Source of the DNA: Bradyrhizobium guangdongense
GTDB lineage: Bacteria; Pseudomonadota; Alphaproteobacteria; Rhizobiales; Xanthobacteraceae
Direction: 5' to 3'
NCBI RefSeq assembly: GCF_006483445.1
Contig: NZ_PPPT01000006.1
Coordinates: forward strand, 1-50,392
Length of the DNA stretch: 50,392 bases
The notes beneath the pieces are model-generated. The model saw nothing but the letters and a program-made list of their open reading frames with translations. It had not been told where the DNA came from and made no database searches. Each line of letters starts with the position of its first letter. Position 1 is the first letter of the stretch. Below are positions 9,266 to 17,658 of this stretch, piece after piece. A program made the position numbers and the translations under genes.

Positions 9266-10132
9266 ATGTTGGTGGACGACGCAAAGGATAGAAGGAAGGC
9301 CGTGCCTTCGAGATCAAGCGAAACACCAACGGCGACGCGCAAAACGGCGAGCGCGATGATCGAGATCGACCGCGTCTCGCAGATATTTCAGACCTCATCC
9401 CGCAAGGATCATCTGGCGCTGTCGGATATCTCGCTGACGATCGAAGATGGCGCCTTCGTATCCATTCTCGGGCCGTCCGGCTGCGGAAAGTCGACACTTC
9501 TTTACATCGTCGGTGGCTTCGTCAGCCCCACCAGCGGTTTGGCGAAGATGAAGGGAAAGGCGATCACCGGTCCGGGACCCGATCGCGGACCGGTCTTTCA
9601 GGAGTTCGCGCTCTTTCCATGGAAGACCGTGCTCGGCAACGTAATGTATGGACCGCGCCAGCAAGGCGTGCGCGCTGCGGACGCTGAAGCGCAGAGCAAG
9701 GCGTTGATCGAGATGGTCGGCCTGAAGGGCTACGAGAACTTCTACCCGAAGGAGCTGTCGGGCGGCATGAAGCAGCGCGTCGCGCTGGCGCGGACGCTCG
9801 CCTATCATCCTGAGGTCTTGCTGATGGACGAGCCCTTCGGTGCGCTCGACGCGCATACGAGGACACGCCTGCAAAACGACCTCCTGAACATCTGGGAGCG
9901 CGACCGGAAGACCGTGCTGTTCGTGACCCATTCGGTGGAGGAGGCCGTGTTCCTCTCCGACAAGGTCGTGATGATGTCCAAATCGCCGGGACGCATTCGT
10001 CAGGTCATCGATATCGATCTGCCGCGACCGCGGCGGCGCACGGAGCTGCTGCTCGATCCGCGATATCAGAAGTACGTCGTCGACATCGAACGCATGTTCG
10101 ACGACAGCGACGAACCGGCATCAAACCCATGA
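9266..10132 (+). CDS. NitT/TauT-type ABC transporter ATP-binding protein
   Basis: All nucleotide-binding motifs are present in order: Walker A GPSGCGKSTL, Q-loop VFQEFALFPW, signature LSGGMKQRVALAR, Walker B VLLMDEPFGALDAHTR and the H-loop FVTHSVEEA. The FPW and ALDAHTR forms are typical of the nitrate/taurine branch. It powers the importer made with the two permeases that follow. Its stop overlaps the next start by four bases (ATGA). ATG 9266 gives 288 residues with a long N-terminal extension; ATG 9356 (MIEIDRVSQ) is the alternative and closer to the usual length. Confidence 0.9.
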   Translation: MLVDDAKDRRKAVPSRSSETPTATRKTASAMIEIDRVSQIFQTSSRKDHLALSDISLTIEDGAFVSILGPSGCGKSTLLYIVGGFVSPTSGLAKMKGKAITGPGPDRGPVFQEFALFPWKTVLGNVMYGPRQQGVRAADAEAQSKALIEMVGLKGYENFYPKELSGGMKQRVALARTLAYHPEVLLMDEPFGALDAHTRTRLQNDLLNIWERDRKTVLFVTHSVEEAVFLSDKVVMMSKSPGRIRQVIDIDLPRPRRRTELLLDPRYQKYVVDIERMFDDSDEPASNP

Positions 10133-10914
10133 TGTCGGCAGCCACCCTGCTCAAACGCACGGCGCCAGTACTGGCATGTGTCGGCCTGCTCGCCGTGTGG
10201 CAGTTTGCTTCGCTTGTACTGAAGAATGACAGCTTTCCGACTGCGATCGAAGCGATCAGGGCCGTCCCTTCGATCCTGACCGACAAGGACGCCCTCATCA
10301 ACATCCTCGCGTCGCTCCGCCGTATGGCGATCGGCTTTGCTCTCGCCCTCGCCTTTTCCATTCCCCTTGGTCTGATGATGGGCCGTAGCCGGGCGGTAGC
10401 GGCCTTCTTCAATCCGCTGCTGATGGTCATCTATCCGGTGCCGAAGGCAGCGTTGATGCCGATCATCATGCTGTGGCTCGGCGTCGGTGACGTCTCGAAG
10501 ACGCTCGTCATCTTCCTCGGCGTCAGCCTGCCGGTGATTTATCACAGCTTTGAGGGCGCCAAGGCGGTCGAGGAGAAGATGCTCTGGTCCGGTGCTGCCA
10601 TGGGGCTTTCGGCAGGCCAGCGCCTGGTCCGGATCGTGTTGCCAGCGGCATTACCGGAAATTCTCACCGGTTGTCGCACCGGTCTCGTGCTGGCGCTCAT
10701 CACCATGATCACCAGCGAGATGATCGCCCGCCAATCGGGCGCGGGCAATATCCTCTTCAATGCCCTGGATATGGGCCAGTACGATACGGTCTTCGCCATG
10801 ATCATCATCGTCGGCATGATGGGCATTTGTCTCGACGCAGCCTTCGAGCGGATCCGCGCGCGGCTGGTGCGGTGGTCCGAGCCCCAGTTCGACATGCCCC
10901 TGAGTTTCTCATGA
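10129..10914 (+). CDS. NitT/TauT-type ABC transporter permease (first)
   Basis: This 261-residue inner-membrane protein has about six hydrophobic segments and the EAA coupling loop AAMGLSAGQRLVRIVLPAALPEILTG, which contacts the ATPase. It overlaps both the ATPase gene and the following permease gene by four bases. Two different permeases suggest a heterodimeric channel. Confidence 0.9.
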   Translation: MMSAATLLKRTAPVLACVGLLAVWQFASLVLKNDSFPTAIEAIRAVPSILTDKDALINILASLRRMAIGFALALAFSIPLGLMMGRSRAVAAFFNPLLMVIYPVPKAALMPIIMLWLGVGDVSKTLVIFLGVSLPVIYHSFEGAKAVEEKMLWSGAAMGLSAGQRLVRIVLPAALPEILTGCRTGLVLALITMITSEMIARQSGAGNILFNALDMGQYDTVFAMIIIVGMMGICLDAAFERIRARLVRWSEPQFDMPLSFS

Positions 10915-11678
10915 AGACGAACGCGCTCACCGGAGACGTTCTGCTTGGCCTGGTGCCGATCGCGCTGGTGATCGCGTTGTGGCAAGGTCTCGTGTCGTTC
11001 GGGTTTGCGCCGGCGACGCTGTTGCCACCTCCGGGGCTCGTCTTCGCCCGCCTGCTGCAGCAGCTCGTGACCAGCACGTTCCATCATGAGATCGCCGCGA
11101 CGCTGATCCGGCTGTTCGGCGGGTTCTCGATTGCCGTCATACTGGGCGTGAGCATCGGCATTGCCGCGGCCGCCAATCCAGCCATCAATGCTGTCGTGCG
11201 GCCGATCGTTCGGGTGCTTGCACCGCTTCCCAAAGTTGCGCTCTATCCGGCGCTCTTGCTCCTGCTCGGCTTCAAGCATGAATCGAAGATCGTGCTGGTT
11301 GCCGCCGACGCACTGTTTCCGATCCTGCTGTCGACGTACTATGGTGCCTCGACGGTCGAGCAAAAGCTGATCTGGTCGGCGATGGCGGCGGGGACGCCGC
11401 GGCGCGAGATCCTGTTCAAGGTGGTCCTACCCGCGGCGATGCCATCGATCCTGACGGGCTGCCGGATCGGGCTTGTCATCTCCTGTATCGTGGTGTTCCT
11501 GGCCGAGATGATCACATCGACCGACGGACTAGGCCACATGCTGGTCACGGCGGCACGCACATTCCAGGCCGTTGACATGTTCGTGCCGCTGATCACGATT
11601 TCGCTGCTGGGACTGATCCTGAACGGTCTGCTGCAAGCGTTGCGCTCATATCTGTTGCGCGGCTTCCCAGAAGCGTAG
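10911..11678 (+). CDS. NitT/TauT-type ABC transporter permease (second)
   Basis: The 255-residue protein has the same layout as its neighbour, with the EAA loop AAGTPRREILFKVVLPAAMPSILTG. Start ATG 10911 overlaps the stop of the first permease (ATGA); a longer open frame back to 10671 is only read-through of the upstream gene. With the binding protein (6417), the ATPase and the first permease it completes the importer. The NicX-like gene follows after 37 bases, so the imported compound may be its substrate or a precursor. Confidence 0.9.
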   Translation: MKTNALTGDVLLGLVPIALVIALWQGLVSFGFAPATLLPPPGLVFARLLQQLVTSTFHHEIAATLIRLFGGFSIAVILGVSIGIAAAANPAINAVVRPIVRVLAPLPKVALYPALLLLLGFKHESKIVLVAADALFPILLSTYYGASTVEQKLIWSAMAAGTPRREILFKVVLPAAMPSILTGCRIGLVISCIVVFLAEMITSTDGLGHMLVTAARTFQAVDMFVPLITISLLGLILNGLLQALRSYLLRGFPEA

Positions 11679-11715
11679 ACTGAACAACAAGAGACCAGGA
11701 AACCGGGAGTGAACC

Positions 11716-12762
11716 ATGCTGGCGGATCGCATCGAAGCGAAATGGATCGACGCCTTCTGCGAGATCTTTGAGAAGTGCGCCGTCAAGGCCGGCGATACCG
11801 CGGCGATCCTGTCGGAGACCCAGTCGCGCGCGCTGAACGTTCAGCTCGCCGAGCTCGCCCTGCTGCGCATGGGTGCGCGTCCCTTTCATGTCGTGTTGCC
11901 GACGCCGCGTAACCGGCACATCGTACCGGTTCGTTCCACCGGCGCCAGTGAGGCGATCCAGGGGCTGGGACCGGTGGTGACGGCGCTTCAGCAGGCGGGC
12001 TTTGTGGTCGATTGCACCATCGAGGGCCTGATGCACGCCAAGGAGACGCCCGAAATACTCAAGGCGGGCGCGCGCATCCAGGTGATCTCCAACGAGCATC
12101 CGGAGGCGCTCGAGCGCATGCTGCCGGATCCGGCGCTGGAGAAGCGGGTTCGCGCGGCGGCAAAGATGTTACGGGGAACAAAACGCATGCGCGTGACGTC
12201 GAAGGCGGGCACAGCGCTGGATGTCGACATGGTCGGCGCCTCCACGGTCGGCGTGTGGGGGTGGACCGACAAGCCGGGGACGCTGGCCCACTGGCCGGGC
12301 GGGATTGTCGTGAGTTTTCCCAAAAGTGGGACCATCAATGGCACACTGGTGATGGCGCCCGGTGATATCAACCTGACGTTCAAGCGCTACCTCACCTCGC
12401 CCGTGAAGATGACGCTCAAGAACGACTATGTCGTCGAGCTGGAGGGCGAGGGTACGGATGCGGCGATGATGCGGGCCTATCTTGCCGCCTGGGGCGACCG
12501 CGAGGCCTATGCGGTGTCCCATGTCGGCTTCGGCATGAACCCGGGTGCACGCTACGAGGCGCTCTCGATGTACGACCAGCGCGACACCAATGGCACCGAG
12601 ATCCGCGCGGTGTCCGGCAACTTCCTGTTCTCGACCGGCGCCAACGAGTTCGCCGGCCGATACACGGCGGGACATTTCGATCTGCCGATGATGGGAACGA
12701 CCATCGAGCTCGACGGGGTCGCCGTGGTGCGCGAAGGCGTGCTGCAGGACTTGTTCGGCTAA
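11716..12762 (+). CDS. NicX-like ring-cleaving dioxygenase (M29/DHP dioxygenase family)
   Basis: The 348-residue protein resembles NicX, the non-heme iron enzyme that opens 2,5-dihydroxypyridine during nicotinate breakdown. The length is equal and the C-terminal half carries the recognisable blocks: AVSHVGFGMNPGARY, GNFLFSTGANE and GHFDLPM. The His of SHVG and the His and Asp of HFD fall where I recall the NicX iron ligands. Family relatives are often labelled M29 aminopeptidases, which is the alternative. It is the last gene of the importer operon; its stop codon overlaps that of the convergent minus-strand operon. A substrate other than dihydroxypyridine is quite possible. Confidence 0.75.
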   Translation: MLADRIEAKWIDAFCEIFEKCAVKAGDTAAILSETQSRALNVQLAELALLRMGARPFHVVLPTPRNRHIVPVRSTGASEAIQGLGPVVTALQQAGFVVDCTIEGLMHAKETPEILKAGARIQVISNEHPEALERMLPDPALEKRVRAAAKMLRGTKRMRVTSKAGTALDVDMVGASTVGVWGWTDKPGTLAHWPGGIVVSFPKSGTINGTLVMAPGDINLTFKRYLTSPVKMTLKNDYVVELEGEGTDAAMMRAYLAAWGDREAYAVSHVGFGMNPGARYEALSMYDQRDTNGTEIRAVSGNFLFSTGANEFAGRYTAGHFDLPMMGTTIELDGVAVVREGVLQDLFG

Positions 12763-13742
12763 AGCACCGGCGGCCGCGCCAGGCCAAAGTGCCTGAGCAT
12801 GTCGACCATCGCCTTGAGGCGCTGCTCGCGATAGGCCTGAACGTCGAGGCCGGAATAATCGAGGAATCCTGCGCCGGTGCGCAGGCCGATCCGGCCCTCA
12901 TGCATGTTGCGTGCGATTACGTCCGGGGAGCGGTAGCGATCGCTGCCGAGCGCGCCTTCGAGATAGCGGCTGGCATAGTACAGGGTATCTCCGCCACCCC
13001 AGTCGATGAATTCGAGCAGGCCCAGCACGGCGTAGCGGAAGCCAAAACCGTAGCGGATCGCCTTGTCGATGTCCTCGGCGCTGGCGACGCCTTCCTCGAC
13101 CATGCGTGCGGCTTCGTTCATGGCGAGCGCCTGGATGCGCGGCACGATGAAGCCGGGTGTCGCCGCGCACACCACCGGCACCTTGCCAATGCTCTCCAGC
13201 AATCCCTTGACCTTCTCGACAACAGCCGGATCTGTCGCAGCCCCCGGCGACACCTCGACCAGCGGGATCAGATAGGCTGGGTTGAGCCAGTGCACGTTGA
13301 GAAAGCGCTCGCGATGCTCGATCGCGCTGGAGAGGTCGTCCACCAAAATCGTCGATGTCGTTGACGCGATGATCATGTCCCGGCTGACTTTCCTTGAAGC
13401 AGCGCCAAGCACCTCGCGCTTGAGATCGACGATTTCAGGCACACCTTCGAAGACCAGGCCGGCACCTGAAAGAGCCGCGTCATGTGCAGCAGCAGGCACG
13501 ACTGAGACGCGCGCGAGCACGGTGTCGGCGTTATCAGCGCTCAGCATTCCCAGGCGTGCGAGCGTCGCCAGTGTCGTCCGGACCTCTCCGAGAGCATCCG
13601 CTTCGAGCTTGGCAAAATCCTCCGCAGAGCGATCCTTCACGTCGATCATCGTCACGGGATGCCCGGCATAAGCGAACGCGACCGCGATGCCGCGACCCAT
13701 GCGGCCGGCGCCGAGACATGCAATGTGCGAGCGCATCGTCAT
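12759..13742 (-). CDS. 3-hydroxyacyl-CoA dehydrogenase family protein
   Basis: The 327-residue protein has a Rossmann N-domain (IACLGAGRMGRGIAVAFAYAG), the NVHWLNPAYLIPLVEV segment, whose His belongs to the catalytic pair, and a helical C-domain with GFIVPRIQALAMNEAARMVEEG. It would oxidise a 3-hydroxyacyl-CoA with NAD+. It is the last gene of a five-gene minus-strand operon, three bases after the opine-dehydrogenase-like gene, and converges with the NicX-like gene. Confidence 0.87.
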   Translation of the reverse strand: MTMRSHIACLGAGRMGRGIAVAFAYAGHPVTMIDVKDRSAEDFAKLEADALGEVRTTLATLARLGMLSADNADTVLARVSVVPAAAHDAALSGAGLVFEGVPEIVDLKREVLGAASRKVSRDMIIASTTSTILVDDLSSAIEHRERFLNVHWLNPAYLIPLVEVSPGAATDPAVVEKVKGLLESIGKVPVVCAATPGFIVPRIQALAMNEAARMVEEGVASAEDIDKAIRYGFGFRYAVLGLLEFIDWGGGDTLYYASRYLEGALGSDRYRSPDVIARNMHEGRIGLRTGAGFLDYSGLDVQAYREQRLKAMVDMLRHFGLARPPVL

Positions 13743-13745
13743 TGC

Positions 13746-14834
13746 CTAAAATCCTTCACGCAGCACCGTCTGAAGCTCGGCCTTCTTCAGGTCTCCCAAC
13801 CCGAGCGTTGCGAGCGTGCGCCCCCCGCGCAAAAGGTCCTCCCCGCAGATCGCGCCGCCGATGGCGAGAAACGCCTTTGCGAGCGGCGTCGAAACGTCCG
13901 CCAGCTCGGCCACCGAGACCAGCAGCGACAGGCCGAGGCGCAAATCCTCCCGCATATAGCGATGTTCCCTCAGCACGAGCTGTTCGCGCCAGTCGCCGGA
14001 ATCCGTGAGGCGGTCATGCGAGCCGCGGCCATACATCCAGATTTCGCCTTCCTTGGCGTAGTGGTCGGCCAGCGGAAAATGCGGCGCGCCGTAGCCGAGC
14101 CGTTCGCGCACTGCAATGCGTTCCGCGTCGAGCGCGTCGGTGACGCGGCGGATCGCGGCCTGCGTGCCTTCCTTGTGGATGTCCCAGCGCTCGAAATGCT
14201 CGATCGGGCCGGCGTTCATGACGATCAGGGGCGGATGGATGATACAACCTGCATTCATCAGCGCGCCCGATAGCGCATCTCCGCATGGCTCGATGACGTT
14301 CGGAAATGCGCGCCCGATCACCTCCAACGCATGCGGCGCCGTATTAAGCGGAAACACGCCGACCGGCAGCCGCTTGGCGCGGATCGTGATGGCGACCTCG
14401 AAGGGTCCATGCTTGCGGGTCAGCCAGGGCAGGGTGCCGGTCTCGGCAAAGCTCGCCTTAGCGAGGTTGCCGGCATCGCGCATCGCCATCGCAAAAATCA
14501 TCGAACCGAACGTCGCCGGCGGCAGGAACACCACCTGCCCATCCCTGAGATGTGGCGCGAGCGCGCGCGCGATATCGGCCTGTGCAAAGGCCGGGGCAGG
14601 GCAGAGGATCAGCTCGGTGCCCGCGACTGCCTCGGCCATATCGGTCGTGACCAGCGCGAGTTTCACGTCGTGCTTTCCGGTGTGATCCTTCACCGAGATG
14701 CGCGAACCCGCCGCACGATGGGCCGCGACCTGATCCGCATCCCGCCGCCACAGCCGAACCTCGTGCCCGGCCAGCGCAAAATCCCCCGCGGCCGCAAACG
14801 AGCCGTTGCCGCCGCCCAGAACCGCAATCTTCAC
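13746..14834 (-). CDS. NAD/NADP octopine/nopaline dehydrogenase family protein
   Basis: The 362-residue protein has the N-terminal Rossmann motif KIAVLGGGNGSFAAAGDFALAGHEV and the octopine-dehydrogenase C-terminal domain: GALMNAGCIIHPPLIVMNAGPIEHF, where the His is the family's catalytic residue, then HYMREDLRLGLSLLVS. These enzymes reduce the imine of a keto acid and an amine, or run backwards to cut opine-like N-carboxyalkyl compounds. Here the gene is coupled to acyl-CoA genes: it overlaps the ligase by four bases and precedes a 3-hydroxyacyl-CoA dehydrogenase by three. Breakdown of an opine-like or other N-substituted acid fits; substrate unknown. Confidence 0.82.
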   Translation of the reverse strand: MKIAVLGGGNGSFAAAGDFALAGHEVRLWRRDADQVAAHRAAGSRISVKDHTGKHDVKLALVTTDMAEAVAGTELILCPAPAFAQADIARALAPHLRDGQVVFLPPATFGSMIFAMAMRDAGNLAKASFAETGTLPWLTRKHGPFEVAITIRAKRLPVGVFPLNTAPHALEVIGRAFPNVIEPCGDALSGALMNAGCIIHPPLIVMNAGPIEHFERWDIHKEGTQAAIRRVTDALDAERIAVRERLGYGAPHFPLADHYAKEGEIWMYGRGSHDRLTDSGDWREQLVLREHRYMREDLRLGLSLLVSVAELADVSTPLAKAFLAIGGAICGEDLLRGGRTLATLGLGDLKKAELQTVLREGF

Positions 14835-16366
14835 GAGACTTCTCCTTGCATGCGCGATTGCGCATCGATCTGCTTGACCAGGAAATGCTGCACCTTACCC
14901 AGCGCAGTGCGCGGCAGATCGGTGACGAAAACGATGTCGCGCGGCACCTTGAAGCGTGCGAGCTGTGCTTGAAGGTGGCGCTTGAGCTCATCTGCCTCGA
15001 TCCGGCAGCCCTGTCGCCGGATGACGTAGGCGATGGGTACCTCGTCCCAGCGCGGATCGGCCCGCCCGATCACGGCACATTCGCTGACGTCAGAGTGCTC
15101 CAGCAGGACGCGCTCGACCTCGGCTGGATAGATATTCTCCCCACCTGAAATGATCATGTTCTTCTTGCGGTCACGGACCCAGAAGTAACCCTCGCTATCG
15201 CACACGCCGATGTCGCCGGTGCGGTACCAGCCGTCCCTCAGCGCGTCACGGGTCGCGCTCTCATTCCCCCAATATTCGAAAAACACGTTTGGACCGCGCA
15301 CGGCGATTTCGCCCGGTGTGTCGGTTGGAACCTCGACGCCGATATCGTCGATCACCTTGGCCTCGCAGCACAGGCCGGCAAGCCCGGTCGATTCCAGTCG
15401 CGACAGGTCCCCACCGAACCTTGTGTAGATTGCGATCGGACAGGTCTCCGTCGAACCGTAGACCTGGAGCACGGGAACGCCGCGGTCGATGAAGCGCTGC
15501 ATCAGCGGCGGCGGCACGATCGTCGATCCCGTTGCGATCGCCTTCAGCGAGGAAAGGTCGGTCGTCGTCCAGGCGGGGTGATCGCTGATTGCCTGGATCG
15601 TTGCAGGCACCAGCACGGTCAGCGTCGGACGGTCGCGTTCGATGCAGGCAAGCGCCGCATCGGGCGTGAAGCGGGCCAGGATCGTGACGGTCGCCCCGAC
15701 CTGCAGCGCCGGCGTGGTCTGGATGTTGAGGCCGCCGACATGGAAGAACGGCAGCACGGTCAGCACGTGATCTCCCGACGTCAGATCGTGCATGTGCTGG
15801 CTCATGACGCCGTTCCAGAACAGCGCCTCCTGCCGCAGCACCGCGCCCTTGGGCCGTCCCGTGGTGCCTGACGTGTAGACGATGAGCAGCGGGCAGGAGA
15901 GGTCGATATGCGGATTGCGGCCGCTGCCAGTCCCGCGCGCGAGCAGCGCGTCGAAGGTCTGGCCACGCGGCGGGGTGAAGTCGAACCCCACGACGGCAGC
16001 CCCGGGCAGGCTCTGCTCAATCTGCGGAATGATGGTGGCAAAAGCTTGCTCGAGCATGAGCACCTTGATGCTTGCGTCGGATAGAATGAAAATCTGCTCG
16101 GCGACCGCGAGCCGCCAATTCAGCGGCACCAGCATGGCGCCCAGGCGCGCGCAGGCATAGAGCAGCACCAGATAATCCGGCCGGTTCAGGCTCAGGATCG
16201 CAACGCGATCGCCACGGCCGACGCCAAGTTCCGTCTTCAACGCAGCCGCAGTCTGCTCGATGCGGGCGGCAAGGGCCGCATAGCTCAGGCTCGCGCCTTC
16301 AAAGCGGATGGCTGATTTGTCAGGCGCAAACGCCGCGTTGCGATCGATCAGGCTGGAGAGGTCCAC
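14831..16366 (-). CDS. AMP-forming acyl-CoA ligase
   Basis: The 511-residue enzyme activates a carboxylic acid to its CoA thioester with ATP. Motifs: IVYTSGTTGRPKGAV for ATP binding, VYGSTETCP, GWYRTGDIG, the hinge RDRKKNMIISGGENIYPAEVE and PRTALGKVQ with the catalytic Lys. I place the start at GTG 16366, two bases after the dehydrogenase stop and behind GACGAG; the frame is open to 16462 inside the upstream gene. It overlaps the following opine-dehydrogenase-like gene by four bases. Acid specificity cannot be read from the sequence. Confidence 0.88.
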   Translation of the reverse strand: MDLSSLIDRNAAFAPDKSAIRFEGASLSYAALAARIEQTAAALKTELGVGRGDRVAILSLNRPDYLVLLYACARLGAMLVPLNWRLAVAEQIFILSDASIKVLMLEQAFATIIPQIEQSLPGAAVVGFDFTPPRGQTFDALLARGTGSGRNPHIDLSCPLLIVYTSGTTGRPKGAVLRQEALFWNGVMSQHMHDLTSGDHVLTVLPFFHVGGLNIQTTPALQVGATVTILARFTPDAALACIERDRPTLTVLVPATIQAISDHPAWTTTDLSSLKAIATGSTIVPPPLMQRFIDRGVPVLQVYGSTETCPIAIYTRFGGDLSRLESTGLAGLCCEAKVIDDIGVEVPTDTPGEIAVRGPNVFFEYWGNESATRDALRDGWYRTGDIGVCDSEGYFWVRDRKKNMIISGGENIYPAEVERVLLEHSDVSECAVIGRADPRWDEVPIAYVIRRQGCRIEADELKRHLQAQLARFKVPRDIVFVTDLPRTALGKVQHFLVKQIDAQSRMQGEVS

Positions 16367-16368
16367 GG

Positions 16369-17658
16369 CTACTCGTCCGTCTCGCCGGGCTCGTACAGCG
16401 CCTCGCGGCCGATGCGGTCGAGGCAGAGCTCCGCCGTCCAGGGCAGCATGAGCGATCCGCAACGGCTGTCGCGGTAGATCCGCTCCAGCGGCAGCGATTT
16501 CAGCATCGCCTGTCCGCCGCAGGTGCGAATGGCGAGAGCGGCAAGCTCGTTCGCACCCTCCATCACCGAATACTGCGCGGCATAGGCGCGCAGTACCTGC
16601 TCCTTGCTTGGATTGGCGCGCGCTTCGGTAATGGCTTGGAACCAGATCGCCTTGATCTGCTCCAGCTTGATCTGCATTTGCGCGACCGCGATCTGCTTGG
16701 TCGGGTACATCCGGCGCTTCACCGGTGGCATGCCCGGCACCTCGCCGCGCAGATAGCGCACGGTGAAATCATAAGCCGCCTGCGCCAGGCCCATATAGGT
16801 CGGTGACAGCGTCAGAAACATGTGCGGCCAGCGCAGCGCTGCCTGGAAGTAGACGCCGCGCGGCATCAGCGCCGCGTCTTCGCTCACGAACACGTCCTTG
16901 AACATGAGCGTGCGCGAGACCGTGCCCCGCATCCCCAGCGGATCCCAATCCCCCACCACAGACACGCCGTCCGACTTGGCTGGAACAGCCAGGTACAGGG
17001 TATTTCTGCGTGACGCCTTCTCACCTTCCGCGATCTCCGTGCAGAGCACGCCGTAGTAATCCGCGTGCCCGGACAGCGACGCAAAAATCTTCTTGCCGTT
17101 GATGATCCAGCCGCCCTTGACCAGCTTTGCTTCCGTGCCGAAGGCAACGCCGCCCGCCGCCGCAGCTCCGCCCTCCGAGAAGGGCTGGGAGTAGATCGCG
17201 CCATCCTCGACGATGCGCTTGTAGTGGATCGCGCGCCGCGCCTCGTGCTCGGCGCGCATGGCCGCGTCCATATCGAGATCGTCGGCCAGCGGTCCCGTCC
17301 ACAAAGTCGAGCAGACGTGCATGTTCCAGGTCAGCGCGGTCGCGCCGCAATAGCGGCCGATCTCGGCTGCCGCGAGCGCGTAGGTCTGATAGCCCGCACC
17401 GAGTCCGCCATGCTTCTTGGGAATCGCGATGCCGAGCAGGCCGACGCGGTGCAGGTCTTGATAATTCTCCGTCGGAAACGTTGCATCGCGGTCATAGGCC
17501 GCCGCACGCGCTGCGAACTCGGACTGGCCGATCTCGCGAGCGCGCGCGATGATTGCCGCCTGCTCGTCGCCGAGGCGAAACGCGGACGGATCGAAGATCG
17601 GCGCATCCAGCTTAGTCTTGTCGGAAGAATTCATGCCTTTGCTGACCTGCATCGTCAT
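16369..17658 (-). CDS. Acyl-CoA dehydrogenase family protein, catalytic base not at the usual place
   Basis: The 429-residue flavoprotein has all three acyl-CoA dehydrogenase domains: helical N-terminus (GLLGIAIPKKHGGLGAGYQTYALAAAEIGR), beta middle part (GWIINGKKIFASLSGHADYYG, DPLGMRGTVSRTLMFKDVFV) and helical C-terminus (RTCGGQAMLKSLPLERIYRDSRCGSLMLPWTAEL). In medium-chain enzymes the catalytic Glu sits in an IYEG-like motif after the RDxR segment; here that spot reads SLMLPW. I also do not find the isovaleryl-type Glu. It may be a variant dehydrogenase or a monooxygenase-like member. It overlaps the upstream hydrolase gene by four bases. Confidence 0.85.
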   Translation of the reverse strand: MTMQVSKGMNSSDKTKLDAPIFDPSAFRLGDEQAAIIARAREIGQSEFAARAAAYDRDATFPTENYQDLHRVGLLGIAIPKKHGGLGAGYQTYALAAAEIGRYCGATALTWNMHVCSTLWTGPLADDLDMDAAMRAEHEARRAIHYKRIVEDGAIYSQPFSEGGAAAAGGVAFGTEAKLVKGGWIINGKKIFASLSGHADYYGVLCTEIAEGEKASRRNTLYLAVPAKSDGVSVVGDWDPLGMRGTVSRTLMFKDVFVSEDAALMPRGVYFQAALRWPHMFLTLSPTYMGLAQAAYDFTVRYLRGEVPGMPPVKRRMYPTKQIAVAQMQIKLEQIKAIWFQAITEARANPSKEQVLRAYAAQYSVMEGANELAALAIRTCGGQAMLKSLPLERIYRDSRCGSLMLPWTAELCLDRIGREALYEPGETDE

